A DNA stretch of 64,000 nt from Apricaphanius iberus (GCA_028564705.1 JAPXFQ010001504.1:1-64000); one strand, 5' to 3'. Shown: positions 19,974 to 29,966, numbered from the stretch's first letter. Notes: a model not told the origin generated them from the sequence alone. Numbers and translations are program-made.

Positions 19974-20600
19974 AATGGTCTGTAAGCTAGTTCTGAGGGT
20001 TAGCTCTTAGCTTTCGCAGCTCTCTTACATGTTACTGGTTGTACAAACGGCTGCCTGATTACATGTTGGCTGTAATTTTATTATTTTATTTCTTTATGGG
20101 CGCTTGTTTATAGTAAAAGCCGTGGTGCTGCGCTCAGCCTGGCGGTGGTGTCATTAGCTAGCTGTTCTCTACACAGAGTGGTAACGCAGCCTGCAAAGTG
20201 TAAGCTGTCGGTTTGCCCTGAAATTGCTTCGTAACTCTGTTATGTCTTGTCTCTGGGTTGTGAATGTGTCTGACATGTCAGTATCTGGTGAAGCTATAAA
20301 TAGCAGCCTGTCGGGGGTTAAGCTGGCTGAATGGTAACTCAGTTCTTATGACCCATCAAACTGCTGTGTTGATGATCTATCGGTATAAAATGTGTTTGAA
20401 GAGTTGAGCGCTGGGAATTGTCGAATTGATTATATGCCTTCTTTGCTTTTGCAAGAAGGATAACTCACCGTGTTTTTCCTCCTCCAGGTCCGATCGCTCT
20501 CCTGGGCTCGTTGGCTGTCCTTAGCGATCCTTCCCTGGACGAGCCTCCCCCCTACCTTTATGTTCAGCCAATGGGCTGTCTGCTGCACTGCCTGCTGACC
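19974..20600. other. Non-coding stretch, possibly LTR upstream part
   Basis: Nothing firmly assigned. A GCTATAAATAGCAG TATA-type box near 20293 could be the promoter of the LTR that ends at about 21104, but without a second LTR copy this is speculative. Confidence 0.3.
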
Positions 20601-21229
20601 AATCAGCAGCACTCTCAGAGTTTATTGTGACTCCCAGCATCAGTATCCCTGGTGACTCCCAGCATCAGTATCCCTGGTGGCTCCTTCTCTGATCTCCCGA
20701 GCTGGACTCTGTTCTCCGCCTGCCTGCCCACCCCGGCGCTCCCTTCTGCGGATTTCGCACTCCAGGATCGTTCTGCTCCGAGCTAGACCCACAGACGCAC
20801 ACACCCTCAAGTATTTCCCACACTCAGTGATGCTCCAACATTTTAAGTAAGAAACCCACTCTGCAGTTGTCCTTCAGTAATTTGTGCCGGCACTCACCTC
20901 TCTCTCCTCTCTCCCCCAGTGGCAGCCCCAAGCTCCCGGTCAGGCCCATTGGATTTTTCCCCATCGAGCCTTCTGGCCCCTAAGCCTCTGATTCTCTGGC
21001 GACAGAGGAAAAATAAAAAAATAAAATCCTTGTTTTGAAATCGCATCACTGAGTCCCGAGTGTACGTGTGTCAGCAATAGAGTCCCGCTACCGGAATCAT
21101 GACAGAATCATTTGGCCACACTTCGGACTCTGTGACACACCTAGCTCAGCTCTATCTGAGCAAGGCATGCTCCTGGGCCGTCATGAGGCGGCCCTGCAAA
21201 ACATGCAGCAACAACAGACCTCGCTCTGA
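20600..21229 (+). mobile_element. Ty3/gypsy 5' end: LTR end and gag start
   Basis: The sequence up to about 21104 has an LTR-like 3' part (an AAAAATAAAA polyadenylation-like stretch near 21010, ending ...ATGACA). Downstream, 21134-21229 reads DTPSSALSEQGMLLGRHEAA then LQNMQQQQ and a stop, the helical N-terminal gag segment seen in many fish gypsy elements. A repeat boundary at about 21230 ends the element. Two short direct repeats of GACTCCCAGCATCAGTATCC occur at 20629-20672. Confidence 0.45.
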
Positions 21230-21231
21230 AC

Positions 21232-21345
21232 ACCACCAGTAGGCCAGGTGGGAGAAGTGTCTTGCCCAAAGACACAACATTCAAGGCGGACAGAGCAGAG
21301 GTTTAAAACGGCAACCTTTCCGTTACAGGATGAACTCTGTCACCC
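21232..21345 (+). repeat. Teleost interspersed repeat (copy B)
   Basis: Shares CACCACCAGTAGGC and AAGTGTCTTGCCCAAAGACACAAC with 13340-13385. Abuts the truncated gypsy gag start. Confidence 0.6.
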
Positions 21346-21580
21346 CAGACTATACATCCATAATAATAACCACAATAACAAATGTTCATACTTGTACTGT
21401 TTCCAAAAGAACATGGACAAAATCTCCACAAAGTTTGTATGGTATATTTTATTGATGTGCACTTTTTACAAGAAAACTGAAATATTACATAACCAAAACT
21501 TTTAGTCCACCTGACCTTTACTGGCCAATTAGTGTGGCTTCTCTATCTTACAGCTGACAAATTACTCTCACCATAGTTCC

Positions 21581-21778
21581 TCACTGGGTTGGCACATGTC
21601 TCTTAAGGTACACAATCTCAATTTTCCACGGCATATCATACCCATCTAGATTGTGGGATCTTTGAACATGAACATCGGCCTCAAAGAACAACTCACCCCT
21701 TTTAAAATATTTTAAACAGGAAATTTGGGCAGAGTATGACTCTGGTGGGGGGTGAGTTGCTCTTAAAAAGAGATTCTC
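21581..21778 (-). pseudogene. Unidentified coding-like fragment
   Basis: On the minus strand THPPPESYSAQISCLKYFKR then GELFFEADVHVQRSHNLDGY and MPWKIEIVYLKRHV is open and has strongly protein-like composition. I do not recognise the family. It abuts a decayed Tc1 fragment and could be part of an unidentified transposon or a retroposed gene piece. Confidence 0.35.
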
Positions 21779-21787
21779 AATAAGATG

Positions 21788-21875
21788 TAATTTGGGCTCT
21801 GTGACACTCAATGCAAAAGATTTGTGACCAACTTGGAGGTATGCTTTTTATCATCTTGTTGAAAGAGCTTGTTAG
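21788..21875 (-). pseudogene. Decayed Tc1 transposase scrap
   Basis: TTGGGCTCTGTGACACTCAA, then AAAAGATTTGTG ... GAGGTATGCTTT ... ATCATCTTGTTGAAAGA runs parallel to the Tc1 copy at 28322-28425 (TGGGCTCTGTGATGGCCACT ... AAAAGATTTACT ... GCAGTATGCTTT). It is a short, diverged remnant. Confidence 0.55.
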
Positions 21876-21879
21876 AGGT

Positions 21880-22035
21880 GGCTGTGGATAGCTAGGTTGA
21901 GTAGTTGGTTTGTAATTGGAGGGTTGTAGGTCAGCTTGTAGGTCAGCTTCTATGTCAATATGCCCCATAGGCAAGGCCCTTAACTCCAAGTAGCCTACTG
22001 ATCTGTATAATGTTATATGAATGTGTGTGCTTAAG
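21880..22035 (+). repeat. Decayed tRNA-derived SINE
   Basis: TTGAGTAGTTGGTTTGTAAT and GGAGGGTTGTAGGTC, then ATATGCCCCATAGGCAAGGC-CCTTAACTCC and TGAATGTGTGTG follow the same order as the SINE at 44998-45238 (box A-like, box B-like, GCCCCTGGGCAAGACACTTAACCCC block, TGAATGGGTGAATG). Confidence 0.6.
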
Positions 22036-22039
22036 TGAG

Positions 22040-22720
22040 TACAAATCAAATCAGTTTTATTTATAAGGCACCTTAACATCATTGGGAATCAAACAAGGTG
22101 CCCTACAATGAAAACAAAGACTAATAAAAGATTAGACTACTATAAACATAGAATTAAAACCACAGACTAGAAAACATAAAAATAGAACAATAAAAGTAAA
22201 AACACAAGACATCCAAAACGACAAGCCAAACAGTCTGATGTTGTATAAATGCAAAACTGTTTTAAAGGTGCAATGTTAGGTCGCCTGCTGAACACTCAAT
22301 GGCAAGTTGTTCCATAATTATGTTACGCAAATTGAGAGAGCTCATTCTAACCTGAGCTTCCTCCTAGACCTCGGAACCTCCAGGAGGAGCTGGTCTACTG
22401 ACCTATGGCCTGGGCCGGGCTGTAAGGGGAGAGTAGATCACTGGCAGCCAGTGAAGGGAGGCCAGTACAAGAATAATATGGTCCCTCTTTCACACGACAG
22501 CCAGGATATGAGCAGCAGCATTTTGGACCAGCTGAAAAAGTGAGAGGGACGACTGGGTAAGTCCAAATCCCAAAGAGTTACAGTAATCCAGCCAGGAAGT
22601 ACCAAAGCCATGGATTACTGTTTCGAGGTGCTGCTTATAAAAAATTGACTGACCTTCACCAACTGCCTCAAGTAAAAAAGCTGAATTTTCAACTTTAAAA
22701 CCCATTAATTGCAAAATATT
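22040..22720 (-). pseudogene. L2-type LINE C-terminus and 3' UTR, heavily decayed
   Basis: On the minus strand TSWLDYCNSLGFGLTQSSLS then LFQLVQNAAAHIL matches the SRLDYCNSLL...LQLVQNAAAR block of LINE ORF2 (compare 46170-46270). After frame changes, LWNNLPLSVQQAT near 22305 matches the C-terminal LWNxLP motif. AATCAAATCAGTTTTATTTA at 22045 marks the 3' end. Confidence 0.7.
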
Positions 22721-23270
22721 GGCGATATTGTAAAATATGACTTTAAAAATCAGTTTTAAACTACATAGGTTACGGGTCCTCTTTTCACTGGAAAGCCATA
22801 TGAGATGACGTTTTAACTTCTACAAGAGCCCAGATGGACAAAGCGCACGGAACATGCCCGCTATTAAAACATTGATTTCCCCTCAAAATGTAAAAAAGTT
22901 TAGCCATAAATACATTTTTACCTCTTCGCTAGTTCCAAGCAATGAAAGAGAGACTGAGGTGCTTGTCATGTTGCTGCAAATACATAATTGTCAGGGAATT
23001 GAGCGTTTGAAAACAGCACTAGTTGGACCTCCGTTGTTGAGTTTCTTACTCGAAGACACAGATACCGCATGCTTGAAATAATTTAGGTATGCACTGCCCC
23101 CTACTGGCCGAAAATGACACCCCCGACCTTTAAGAATTAATAGCTACAGTATAGTAATTTCAAATTTGAAACAATTACTTAAACTTAATTAAGGGTTAAA
23201 CAGATGGTTTGAAGCCCATTAATAAATACTGTTAATTAAGACACAACGGTCTCTACTTCTTTCATCTTTG
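22721..23270. other. Non-coding stretch, nothing recognised
   Basis: No family or coding signal recognised in this AT-rich interval. Confidence 0.4.
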
Positions 23271-23289
23271 AGATTTGCGTGGTATTTTC

Positions 23290-23791
23290 TGGTTGTGGTT
23301 GTACTTACAGCCCAGGAAAACAATTGGATTGCATGTCATGCAGCCAACTCGAGGACACATCCTGGATTTGGTCATCGTGAATGGCCTATCCACCAGTGTG
23401 TCGTCTGTTGTTGACCTGACTGTCTCTGACCACTACTGTGTTTTCCAAAATCACCAGTTTTATCCAATTAGAAACCTCTGTGAGCACTGTCAGGAAGCGT
23501 CATCTAACTCCTGAAGTGACTGCAGGTTTTCTGTAAGCTCTTAAAAAGTTTCCTCCTATATCTTTACCTGCCACCCTTTGATTTTATCGTGAATTCTTCT
23601 AACAGTAGGCTTCAATCTGCTCTCGACCTACTAACTCAACTTAAAGTTGTAAACATACATTCAAAATGTGCAATACCATGGAGAAATGAAGCCCTTAAAA
23701 ATTAAAGAGGAGCTGCAACGTGACAGAAAGGAAATGGAGGAAAACCAAAATCACAATAAATAATCAAATATACATAGAACATCTCAAATCA
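23290..23791 (+). pseudogene. LINE endonuclease end and linker, left part
   Basis: MQPTRGHILDLVIVNGLS then VVDLTVSDHYCVF is the C-terminal block of an L2/CR1-type endonuclease (TRGHxLDLVI...SDHYCVF). Beyond frameshifts, the linker reads ...IYIEHLKSY up to 23791. The sequence resumes at 26434 with DNALRNSRNASFS, so a 2.64 kb transposon has landed inside it. Confidence 0.72.
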
Positions 23792-23793
23792 TA
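23792..23793 (+). repeat. TA target-site duplication (left)
   Basis: TA precedes the inverted repeat CACAGCAAAT and is repeated at 26434-26435. Joining the flanks with one TA restores the LINE reading ...LKSY-DNALRN without gap. Confidence 0.75.
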
Positions 23794-23834
23794 CACAGCA
23801 AATCCAGCAAGCCCAAATTAAGAGATTTGATTTC

Positions 23835-24050
23835 AACACTTTTAGGTGTCTATATGGGTACACACCAGAGAGTGTTAATTCAACTCTTTTTGGAGAGTTG
23901 GTACCTTAACTCTGATTTAGAGTTAAAAATCTAATCTGGCTGGAATTACTAATTTAACACTAACTAGGTGTTACAGTATGTATATTAACTCTTACAGAGT
24001 AATTTTTAACTAGTTAAGTTATCTTCTAATTAACCATAAAAAGGTGTACA
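23835..24050. repeat. Subterminal TTAACTCT/AGAGTTAA word cluster (left)
   Basis: At least six occurrences of TTAACTCT, AGAGTTAA or close variants, plus AACACT/GTGTTA words in both orientations within about 200 bp. A similar but sparser cluster is at 26290-26420. Confidence 0.6.
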
Positions 24051-24109
24051 TTTTACTGTCCTGAACTTTAGGAAATTTTTTGGGAAATACATACTAAAAA
24101 GAGGAAATG

Positions 24110-24238
24110 TTTCTCTAAAAAGAATTTATTTTGAACCTTGCACCACAATTTCAAATCAGCGTCTGAGGCATCAGTCAGGATGAGTGGACCCTCTGTGAAG
24201 AGCTGAGGCTGACAGCTGAACTTGTCCATACTCCATAA
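24110..24238 (-). pseudogene. Captured gene fragment, third exon (PB1-like module, second half)
   Basis: A CTTTCAG acceptor at 24240-24239 opens a segment that reads SMDKFSCQPQLFTEGPLILT and DASDADLKLWCKVQ. The MxKFS ... ILTDASD pattern looks like the second half of an ubiquitin/PB1-like N-terminal domain found in multi-copy fish proteins annotated as SAMD3-like. The ATGGAGTATGG tandem repeat at the exon start puts the frame out of phase with exon two, so this copy is probably broken. Family assignment is from memory and tentative. Confidence 0.5.
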
Positions 24239-24361
24239 CTGAAAGAAAGAGAACGCCAACATCACTGAACAATTAAAATCACCAATTCAAGTCTTTTTGT
24301 TCATCACTTATGGGTAATAATTTTATACTAAATATACTTTAAATAGAACATGAATACAAAC

Positions 24362-24458
24362 CATCCTGAAGAAACTGGAGTAAATGAAAGCGTTCATCAC
24401 TTTGTGGAACTTTAATGTATTTCTGCACTCCCCCATATTTCACCTTCACAAGCATCTT
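24362..24458 (-). pseudogene. Captured gene fragment, second exon with start codon
   Basis: A CTCCACACAG acceptor (24460-24459) and a GTTTGT donor (24361-24360) bound a 97 bp exon. It contains ATG at 24455-24453 and reads MLVKVKYGGVQKYIKVPQSD then ERFHLLQFLQD, a beta-strand pattern typical of PB1/ubiquitin-fold N-termini (MxVKVxYGGxxKYVKV). This matches the N-terminal exon of fish SAMD3-like proteins as I recall them. It is too short to be found by simple ORF length filters. Confidence 0.6.
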
Positions 24459-24460
24459 CT

Positions 24461-25024
24461 GTGTGGAGATAAAAACAAAACAAAAAACAGTTGTACGTTA
24501 TTTAACTGCACAAAAAAATCTATTGCATCACAGTAAAAAAATATAAATAAATTTGAGCGCCAACTTATGTAAAGGAAAGTATTTCACTACTAATCCCTTG
24601 CCTGTCTTCAAAGCTAATATCGCACCCAGAGCAGGTTTGCTAAAATGGTGCTCTCTCAAACAAATAAAATTTGCAGATAATTAAGAAAAAATTCAGATCC
24701 ATATTCTTTTTCATGTTTACTGAAGCCTTGTGCACATTACTCCGAAGGGATTCGAACGTTAAACCTGAACCCAGGCAGTTCATTTGCTAATGTTTGCCAC
24801 ATCGGTCAGTGTTGGAGACCGTTTCAAATAATACCAACATTTCATGATCTAAACAATGCTTAGGTAATATTTGAGTTAGCCAAAACATGTGATTGAATAT
24901 TCATATGCAAGTTTTATTGATGCTCTAGTATTTGTCCACATACAACAAAAAATGAGCTAGTTTACACAGAGAGCAACAAACCTTGTCTCTTTCACACAGC
25001 TTTGTCTCGGCTCAAAAAAGCCAC
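24461..25024. other. Intronic-looking sequence inside the transposon
   Basis: AT-rich, no recognisable motif. If the three exons belong together this is the distal part of the first intron. Confidence 0.4.
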
Positions 25025-26060
25025 AGAAATCAGAATCAGAATCAGCTTTAATGGCCAAGTATGACACATACAAGTATGACGCATACAAGGAATTTACAGA
25101 TACAGTACAACCTGTCCAAGATCATTACAAACAACAACAACAACAAACAGATCCAGGTCACTGTTGGGCATGCAGCCACCGAGCGGCGCTCCCGTTTATG
25201 AAACATAGAGAAATACACATCTGGGTAGGGGAGGGTTCCACGGTGATGGGAAAAAACGCTCAACTGTGTTGTGGGTCCGTACAGCACTCACAACGCAGGT
25301 AATAGAAAAAAACACACCAACAAACATTTAAGCACATATTCAGACAATAACAATGACACATCAGGAAGGATGGGCAGGTATGAGCTCCAGTCCACAGGTT
25401 AACGCGCTGCCATCGAGGCGCGCTGTTATCCAGCTTCCTGTTGCAGGAGAGAGAATTGAGGATACAGCGAGACGGTGTGTGTGAATGTGAGTGTGTGTAA
25501 CCATGTCAGTGTGTGCGTCAGTAGATGCACGTGTACGGGGGAGAGGAGACTCTGTTGACATTCTTCTCAGGGACATTTGATTAGGACCAGGTTGAAGGTC
25601 TTCTTGGGAGCCAAAATATAAATTATTTGGATTGCAGGGAGAGATCAAATATTCCTTTCTGTCCCTTCAGTCTGTCATTGGTTTCTTTTGTAGTCTAATT
25701 CAGCCAAATTGTAGTTCAAATTAAAGTTCCAAATCCAAATTAATTCCCAGATTAATAGTTCCAAATCCAATTAATTTCCAGTTGCCCTAATCCGTACCGA
25801 CAGTTTCTCCAAGTCCGATGACAAATTGCGGATGAGTCCCAGAGCGCCGGCCAGATTGCCTCTTACAGCATCTGTTCTGCGTCCCAGCTCCCCCAGCATT
25901 TGGTTCTGAGTCCCATCAGTACGAATCAACGCATCCAGCTTTTACTTCAGCCGTCCAATCGCTTCCAGAACAGTGGACAATCTCGACCGTGTTTCAGATC
26001 TTTGCTGTTCCATTTTTCTGTAGTTCCAGTAACTGCCCATTCCAATCAGCAGAAACCCGA
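25025..26060 (-). repeat. Nested LINE/SINE-like repeat with TM-coiled-coil reading frame
   Basis: The left end (AGAATCAGAATCAGCTTTAA then TGGCCAAGTATGACACATAC) shares the tail of the LINE copies at 28680 and 61706. At the other end the minus strand reads MVIGFLLIGMGSYWNYRKME and, after one stop, LDALIRTDGTQNQMLGELGR then LSSDLEKLSVRIRAT: a single transmembrane helix followed by a coiled coil. The middle is GT/CA-rich. This may be a LINE with a membrane-anchored coiled-coil ORF1 or a composite repeat. Confidence 0.5.
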
Positions 26061-26176
26061 TCACCATGATTGACACCCCGGTTGACCCTTACCAGTGCTT
26101 CGTAGAGTTGAGTAATAAAAAAAATAAATAAAGGATTTAGTAAAGTTAAAACAGTGTGAGATATAAATTGACTTAC

Positions 26177-26290
26177 CTAGTGAAGCAAAACACTCAAACG
26201 TGTGAAGATGAAAAATTGTCGGACTCTGTTTCAGAAAAAATCTTTGGTGCAGGGGGCGGAGTCAGTGATTTCACTCTATAGGTGTCATAC
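26177..26290 (-). promoter_or_regulatory. Captured gene fragment, first (non-coding) exon and GC box
   Basis: On the minus strand TTGCTTCACTAG is followed by a consensus donor GTAAGT (26176-26171), and upstream lies a CCGCCCCCTGC GC-box-like element (about 26255). This fits a promoter plus 5' UTR exon for the exons at 24458 and 24238. The transcription start is not defined. Confidence 0.45.
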
Positions 26291-26433
26291 CCACTGTAGG
26301 AGCTCAGAGTTGAGAGGTCAAGAGTTATTGTTATCATTTTAACACCTCCAAGGTTGATGTTGATGTTGCTTAGAGTAAAATTAACTCTGCCTTTGCTAAC
26401 ACCACAATATTTAACACTTTCAAATTTGCTGTG

Positions 26434-26590
26434 TACGATAACGCTTTAAGAAATTCCAGAAATGCCTCCTTTTCCATAATTATCACAGAACAAAGAAATA
26501 ATCCCAAAATTTCATTTTTCCACCATTGACAATATTCTAAATCATACCTCTAATAATTCAGACCACTTCAGAGGGAAGGTAGTGCTATAA
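26434..26590 (+). pseudogene. LINE linker, right part after the TA transposon
   Basis: Reads DNALRNSRNASFSIIITEQR then NNPKISFFHH, continuing the linker interrupted at 23791. It ends where another LINE copy begins at about 26598. Confidence 0.65.
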
Positions 26591-26597
26591 AATTCCT

Positions 26598-28095
26598 GAC
26601 TTCGGTAACTTCTAGTTGAATCTCCTGCTCTCTCCTTCTCTCTGTGTCAGATGTTTAACTACACCTCTGCCTCATTTAGCGAAGATTGTAGGTGTAATAA
26701 ATGCAGCAATTTTTTTAGCCTTGGAAGTAAGGGTTTCTGAGCTAGAGGCCCAGCTCCGCGCTGTAGAACAGCCAGGCCCCGCAGTAGCTAGTGCGGAGCC
26801 AGTTAGGACAGGACTCCTTAGCCGTCCTCCAACAGCTCCTGTGCAGCAGGAACCTCAGGCGAACTGGGTGACTGTAGGAAGCTTAGCGCCAGGCCCCAGC
26901 ACGCAGCCAACCTCCAACCCCTTTCTGTGAACAATGGGTTCACCCCGCTCAGCGACGCACCCGCTGAGCAGGAGAGGCCGATTCTTATAATTGTTATTAT
27001 AATATGCTTGAACTGCTTTAATGCAGCAGAACTTTCAGATCTACTAAAATTATTAGCTTTATCAAAACCTTCAGACCCAGTCCCAACTAAACTTTTAAAA
27101 GAAGTTTTCCCTTTGATTGCTGCTCCAATTTTAGATATAATGAATATATCCTTAATAAATGGATATGTACCACAGGAGTTTAAGATTGCTGTAATTAAAC
27201 CATTAGTTAAGAAACCATCTGTTGATCAAAATGATTTAATTAACTATAGGCCAATATCTAATCTTCCCTTCTTATCTAAAATTCTTGAGAAAATAGTGGC
27301 ACACCAGATGTGTGAGCATTTAAACAATATTGAGCTGTTTGAGAAGTTTCAGTCAGGCTTTAGAGCTCATCATAGCACTGAAACAGCTCTGGTGAAGGTT
27401 ACTAATGATATTCTCATAGCCTCAGACAACGGACTGGTGACAATTCTGGTCCTGTTAGGTCTCAATGCTGCCTTTGATACTGTTGATCACAATATTCTCA
27501 TAGAAAGGCTTCAAAGTGTCGGTATAATAGGAACAGCACTAGGCTGGTTTAAATCTTATTTGTCCAACAGATTTCAGTTTGTTCAGGTAAACAATAGATC
27601 TTCCTCGGCCTGAATGGTTACTTGCGGAGTACGACAGGGTTTGGTGCTTGTGCCGATCATTTTTACTATATATATGCTTCCTATTGGTAAAATAATTAGG
27701 CAGCATGGAATAACTTTCCATAGTTACGCAGATGATACACAGCTGTATCTATCCATAAATCCTGATGAATCCAATCAGTTAGGTAGAATACAGGCATGTC
27801 TGGGAGACATAAAAATTTGGATGACTCTAAACTTCTTCCTTCTGAATTCTGATGAAACAGAAGTTGTTGTCTTTGGACCAGAAGCTCTGAAAAAGAAACT
27901 ACTTAGTCAACCTCTCCACCTGGACGGCATTAAATTAGCCTCCAGTAATAAAGCAAAGAACCTCAGTGTTATTTTTGACCAAGATATGTCATTTAGATCT
28001 CACATTAAAGAAGTCTCTAGGATTTCCTTTTTTCACCTTAGGAATATTGCAAAAAAACTACAGACATCCTGTCCAGGAATGATGCTGAAAAACTA
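26598..28095 (+). mobile_element. L2-type LINE, internally deleted
   Basis: Starts with GACTTCGGTAACTTCTAGTT, a 5' UTR block also found at 30839. Next comes an ORF1 remnant (VSELEAQLRAVEQPGPAVAS ... QANWVTVG, 26720-26880), then an abrupt jump into the RT region of ORF2; the endonuclease is deleted. It is cut at 28095 by a Tc1 element, at a TA inside the codons for EKLVHAF. Confidence 0.8.
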
Positions 28096-28096
28096 G
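26927..28096 (+). pseudogene. L2-type LINE reverse transcriptase
   Basis: Encodes LINE RT. Blocks in order: DPVPTKLLKE, NYRPISNLPFLSKILEKIVA, FQSGFRAHHSTETALVKV, LGLNAAFDTVDHNIL, CGVRQGLVLVPIIF and catalytic SYADDTQLYL (YADD at 27725-27736). A single TGA at 27611-27613 divides the frame, which then resumes in phase. The C-terminal end is lost at the Tc1 insertion. The N-terminal 25 residues before NCFNAAELSDLL are a junction with ORF1 sequence. Confidence 0.88.
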
Positions 28097-28145
28097 TCAG
28101 AAGTTTACATACATTTCATTAGTCTTTGGTATTATTGCCTTTAAA

Positions 28146-28690
28146 CTATATGACTTGGGTCAAACGTTTTTGATATCCTTCCACAAGCTTCTCACAATAG
28201 TTTGTGGGGATTTTGGCCCATTCCTCCTGACAGAACTGGTATAACTGAGCCAAGTTTGTAGGTCGCCTTGCTCGTACACTTCTTTTCAGTTCTGCCAATA
28301 CATTTTCAATAGGATTTAGATCTGGGCTCTGTGATGGCCACTCCAAAAGATTTACTTTGTTATCCTTAAGCCACTTAGTAATCAGTTTGGCAGTATGCTT
28401 TGGATCATTATCCATTTGAAAGACCCATTTGCGCCCAAGCTTCAACTTCCTGGTAGATGTTTTCAGATGTTGCTTCAATATTTCAACATAGTGTTCCTTA
28501 TTCATAATACCATCTATTTTGTGAAGTGCACCAGTCCCCCCTGCTGCCAAACAACCCCACAGCATGATGCTACCACCCCCATGTTTCACAGTTGGGATGG
28601 TATTCTGAGGCCTGCAAGCTTCGCCCTGTTTCCTCCAAACATAACGATGGTCATTGTGGTCAAACAGTTCAATCTTAGTCTCATCAGATC
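28146..28690 (-). pseudogene. Tc1 transposase, catalytic domain
   Basis: Minus-strand reading begins at the LINE junction with SDETKIELFDHNDHRYVWRK (first catalytic Asp), continues to VKHGGGSIMLWGCLAAGGTG, MDNDPKHTAKLITKWLKDN (second Asp) and WPSQSPDLNPIENVLAELKR (Glu), and ends at the stop at 28146. Spacing between the last Asp and Glu is 34 residues, i.e. DD34E of Tc1. All three residues are intact in this half. Confidence 0.9.
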
Positions 28691-29966
28691 AGAATCAGAA
28701 TCAGAATCAGAATCAGAATCAGTTTATTGGCCAAGTATGTCACATACAAGGAATTTGACTCCGGCAAACTTTTTTCTCAGAACTTGAATAAGTGAAATAA
28801 AAAAAGAAAAAAAGAAAAATAAGAACAAAAATAAGTAAAAATACAAATAAATATCAGATCGTAAATAATAAAGGATAATATATACACCAACCCGTTATTT
28901 TACAGTGAGTATGTACAGAAGTGCAGAGTTATAGTTTATTGTTATGTGAGTGCACTCACACACTGTGACTAGACAGAGTTCGTCAGAGCGACAGCCTGGG
29001 GGAAAAAACTGTTTTTGTGTCGTTTTGCCGTACAACGCTCTGTAACGCCGACCTGAGGGGAGGAGCCTAAACAGATTGTGGCCAGGGTGTGAGGGGTCAG
29101 AGGTGATTTTCCTGGCCCGCTTCCTGACCCTGGCCCGGAATAGGTCCTGAATGGAGGGAAGATCGGTTCCTATGATCCTCTCTCACCACCCCACCCCCCC
29201 ACCAACCAACAAAAACAACAACACACAAAAACACACCCCAAACCCACTGACGCAGAAAGTACAGCCTTTGCTGGGCCTTTTTCCTTATTATGTTGATGTG
29301 TGAGGTCCACTTCAGGTCCCGTGTGATGGTGGATCCTAGGAACCTGAAAGACTCCACTGGGACTGGCTTGTTGAGGATCATGAGAGGAGATGTTGATGGT
29401 GGTCTCTTCCTGAAGTCCACTGTCATCTCCACAGTTTTGAGCGGGTTTAGCTCCAGGTGGTTCTGACTGCACCAGAGAACCAGCTGTTCCACTTCCTTTC
29501 TGTACACAGACTCGTCGCCGTCGCGGATGAGTCCAATGACGGTGGTGTCATCTGCAAACTTCAGGAGTTTCACAGAAGGGTCCCTCGACGTGCAGTCAGG
29601 TGTAAAGGGAGAAGAGCAGTGGGGAGAGAACACATCCCTGGGGGGCGCCGATGCTGAGGGAACGGGAGCTGGATGTGAACTTACCCAGTTTCACCTGCTG
29701 CCTCCTGTCACAGGAAACTGGTAATCCACTGACAGGTGGAGGGAGGCACGGTGAGCTGGGACAGTTTTTGGTGGAGGAGCTCTGGACAATGGTGTTAAAC
29801 CCAGAGCTGAAGTCCACAAACAGGACCCGAGCGTAGGTACCTGCAGAGTCTAGATGGTGCAGGATGTAGTGTAGAGCCATGTTGACGGCATCATCCACTG
29901 ACCTGTTTGATCTGTAGGCGAACTGCAGGGGGTCTAGCAGGGGATCTGTGATGTCCTTCAGGACAT
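28676..29966 (-). mobile_element. Rex1/Babar-like LINE nested in Tc1
   Basis: Minus-strand LINE with RT coding (29966-29097) and a 3' UTR ending in (GATTCT)n at 28685-28720. It sits inside the Tc1 transposase codons ...KHVL / SDETK. The junction lacks three bases (the W codon) and no clear target duplication is visible. Sequence GACAGCCTGGGGGAAAAAAC of the 3' UTR recurs at 61971, and the tail at 7420 and 25028. Confidence 0.85.
29097..29966 (-). pseudogene. Rex1-like LINE reverse transcriptase
   Basis: Starts mid-ORF with KDITDPLLDPLQFAYRSNRS and VDDAVNMALHYILHHLD, then VLFVDFSSGFNTIV, GAPQGCVLSPLLFSLYT, and after a frameshift near 29600 LLKFADDTTVIGLIRDGDES (catalytic FADD intact) and ESFRFLGSTITRDLKWTSHI. 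The C-terminal part (TDLPSIQDLFRARVRKRARK) is displaced by a GT-rich insertion at 29195-29255. 5' truncation fits LINE insertion. Confidence 0.87.

Larger units (their letters stand above)
23794..26433 (-). mobile_element. 2.64 kb TA-type DNA transposon carrying gene exons
   Basis: The termini are the inverted repeat CACAGCAAAT (23794-23803) and ATTTGCTGTG (26424-26433), flanked by TA and sitting in a LINE whose frame is restored by excision. Subterminal regions at both ends (23830-24050 and 26290-26420) are rich in short AGAGTTAA/TTAACTCT and AACACT/AGTGTT words, as in transposase-binding subterminal arrays. No transposase is seen. Instead it holds a minus-strand spliced gene fragment (exons at 26177, 24458-24362 and 24238 on) and a nested repeat (25025-26060). 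It looks like a non-autonomous element with captured host sequence. Confidence 0.7.

Noticed and set aside
28395..28787. 130-residue plus-strand ORF ending in ESESESES
   Set aside because: The repeat ES comes from the (AATCAG)n LINE tail and the rest is antisense to the Tc1 transposase.
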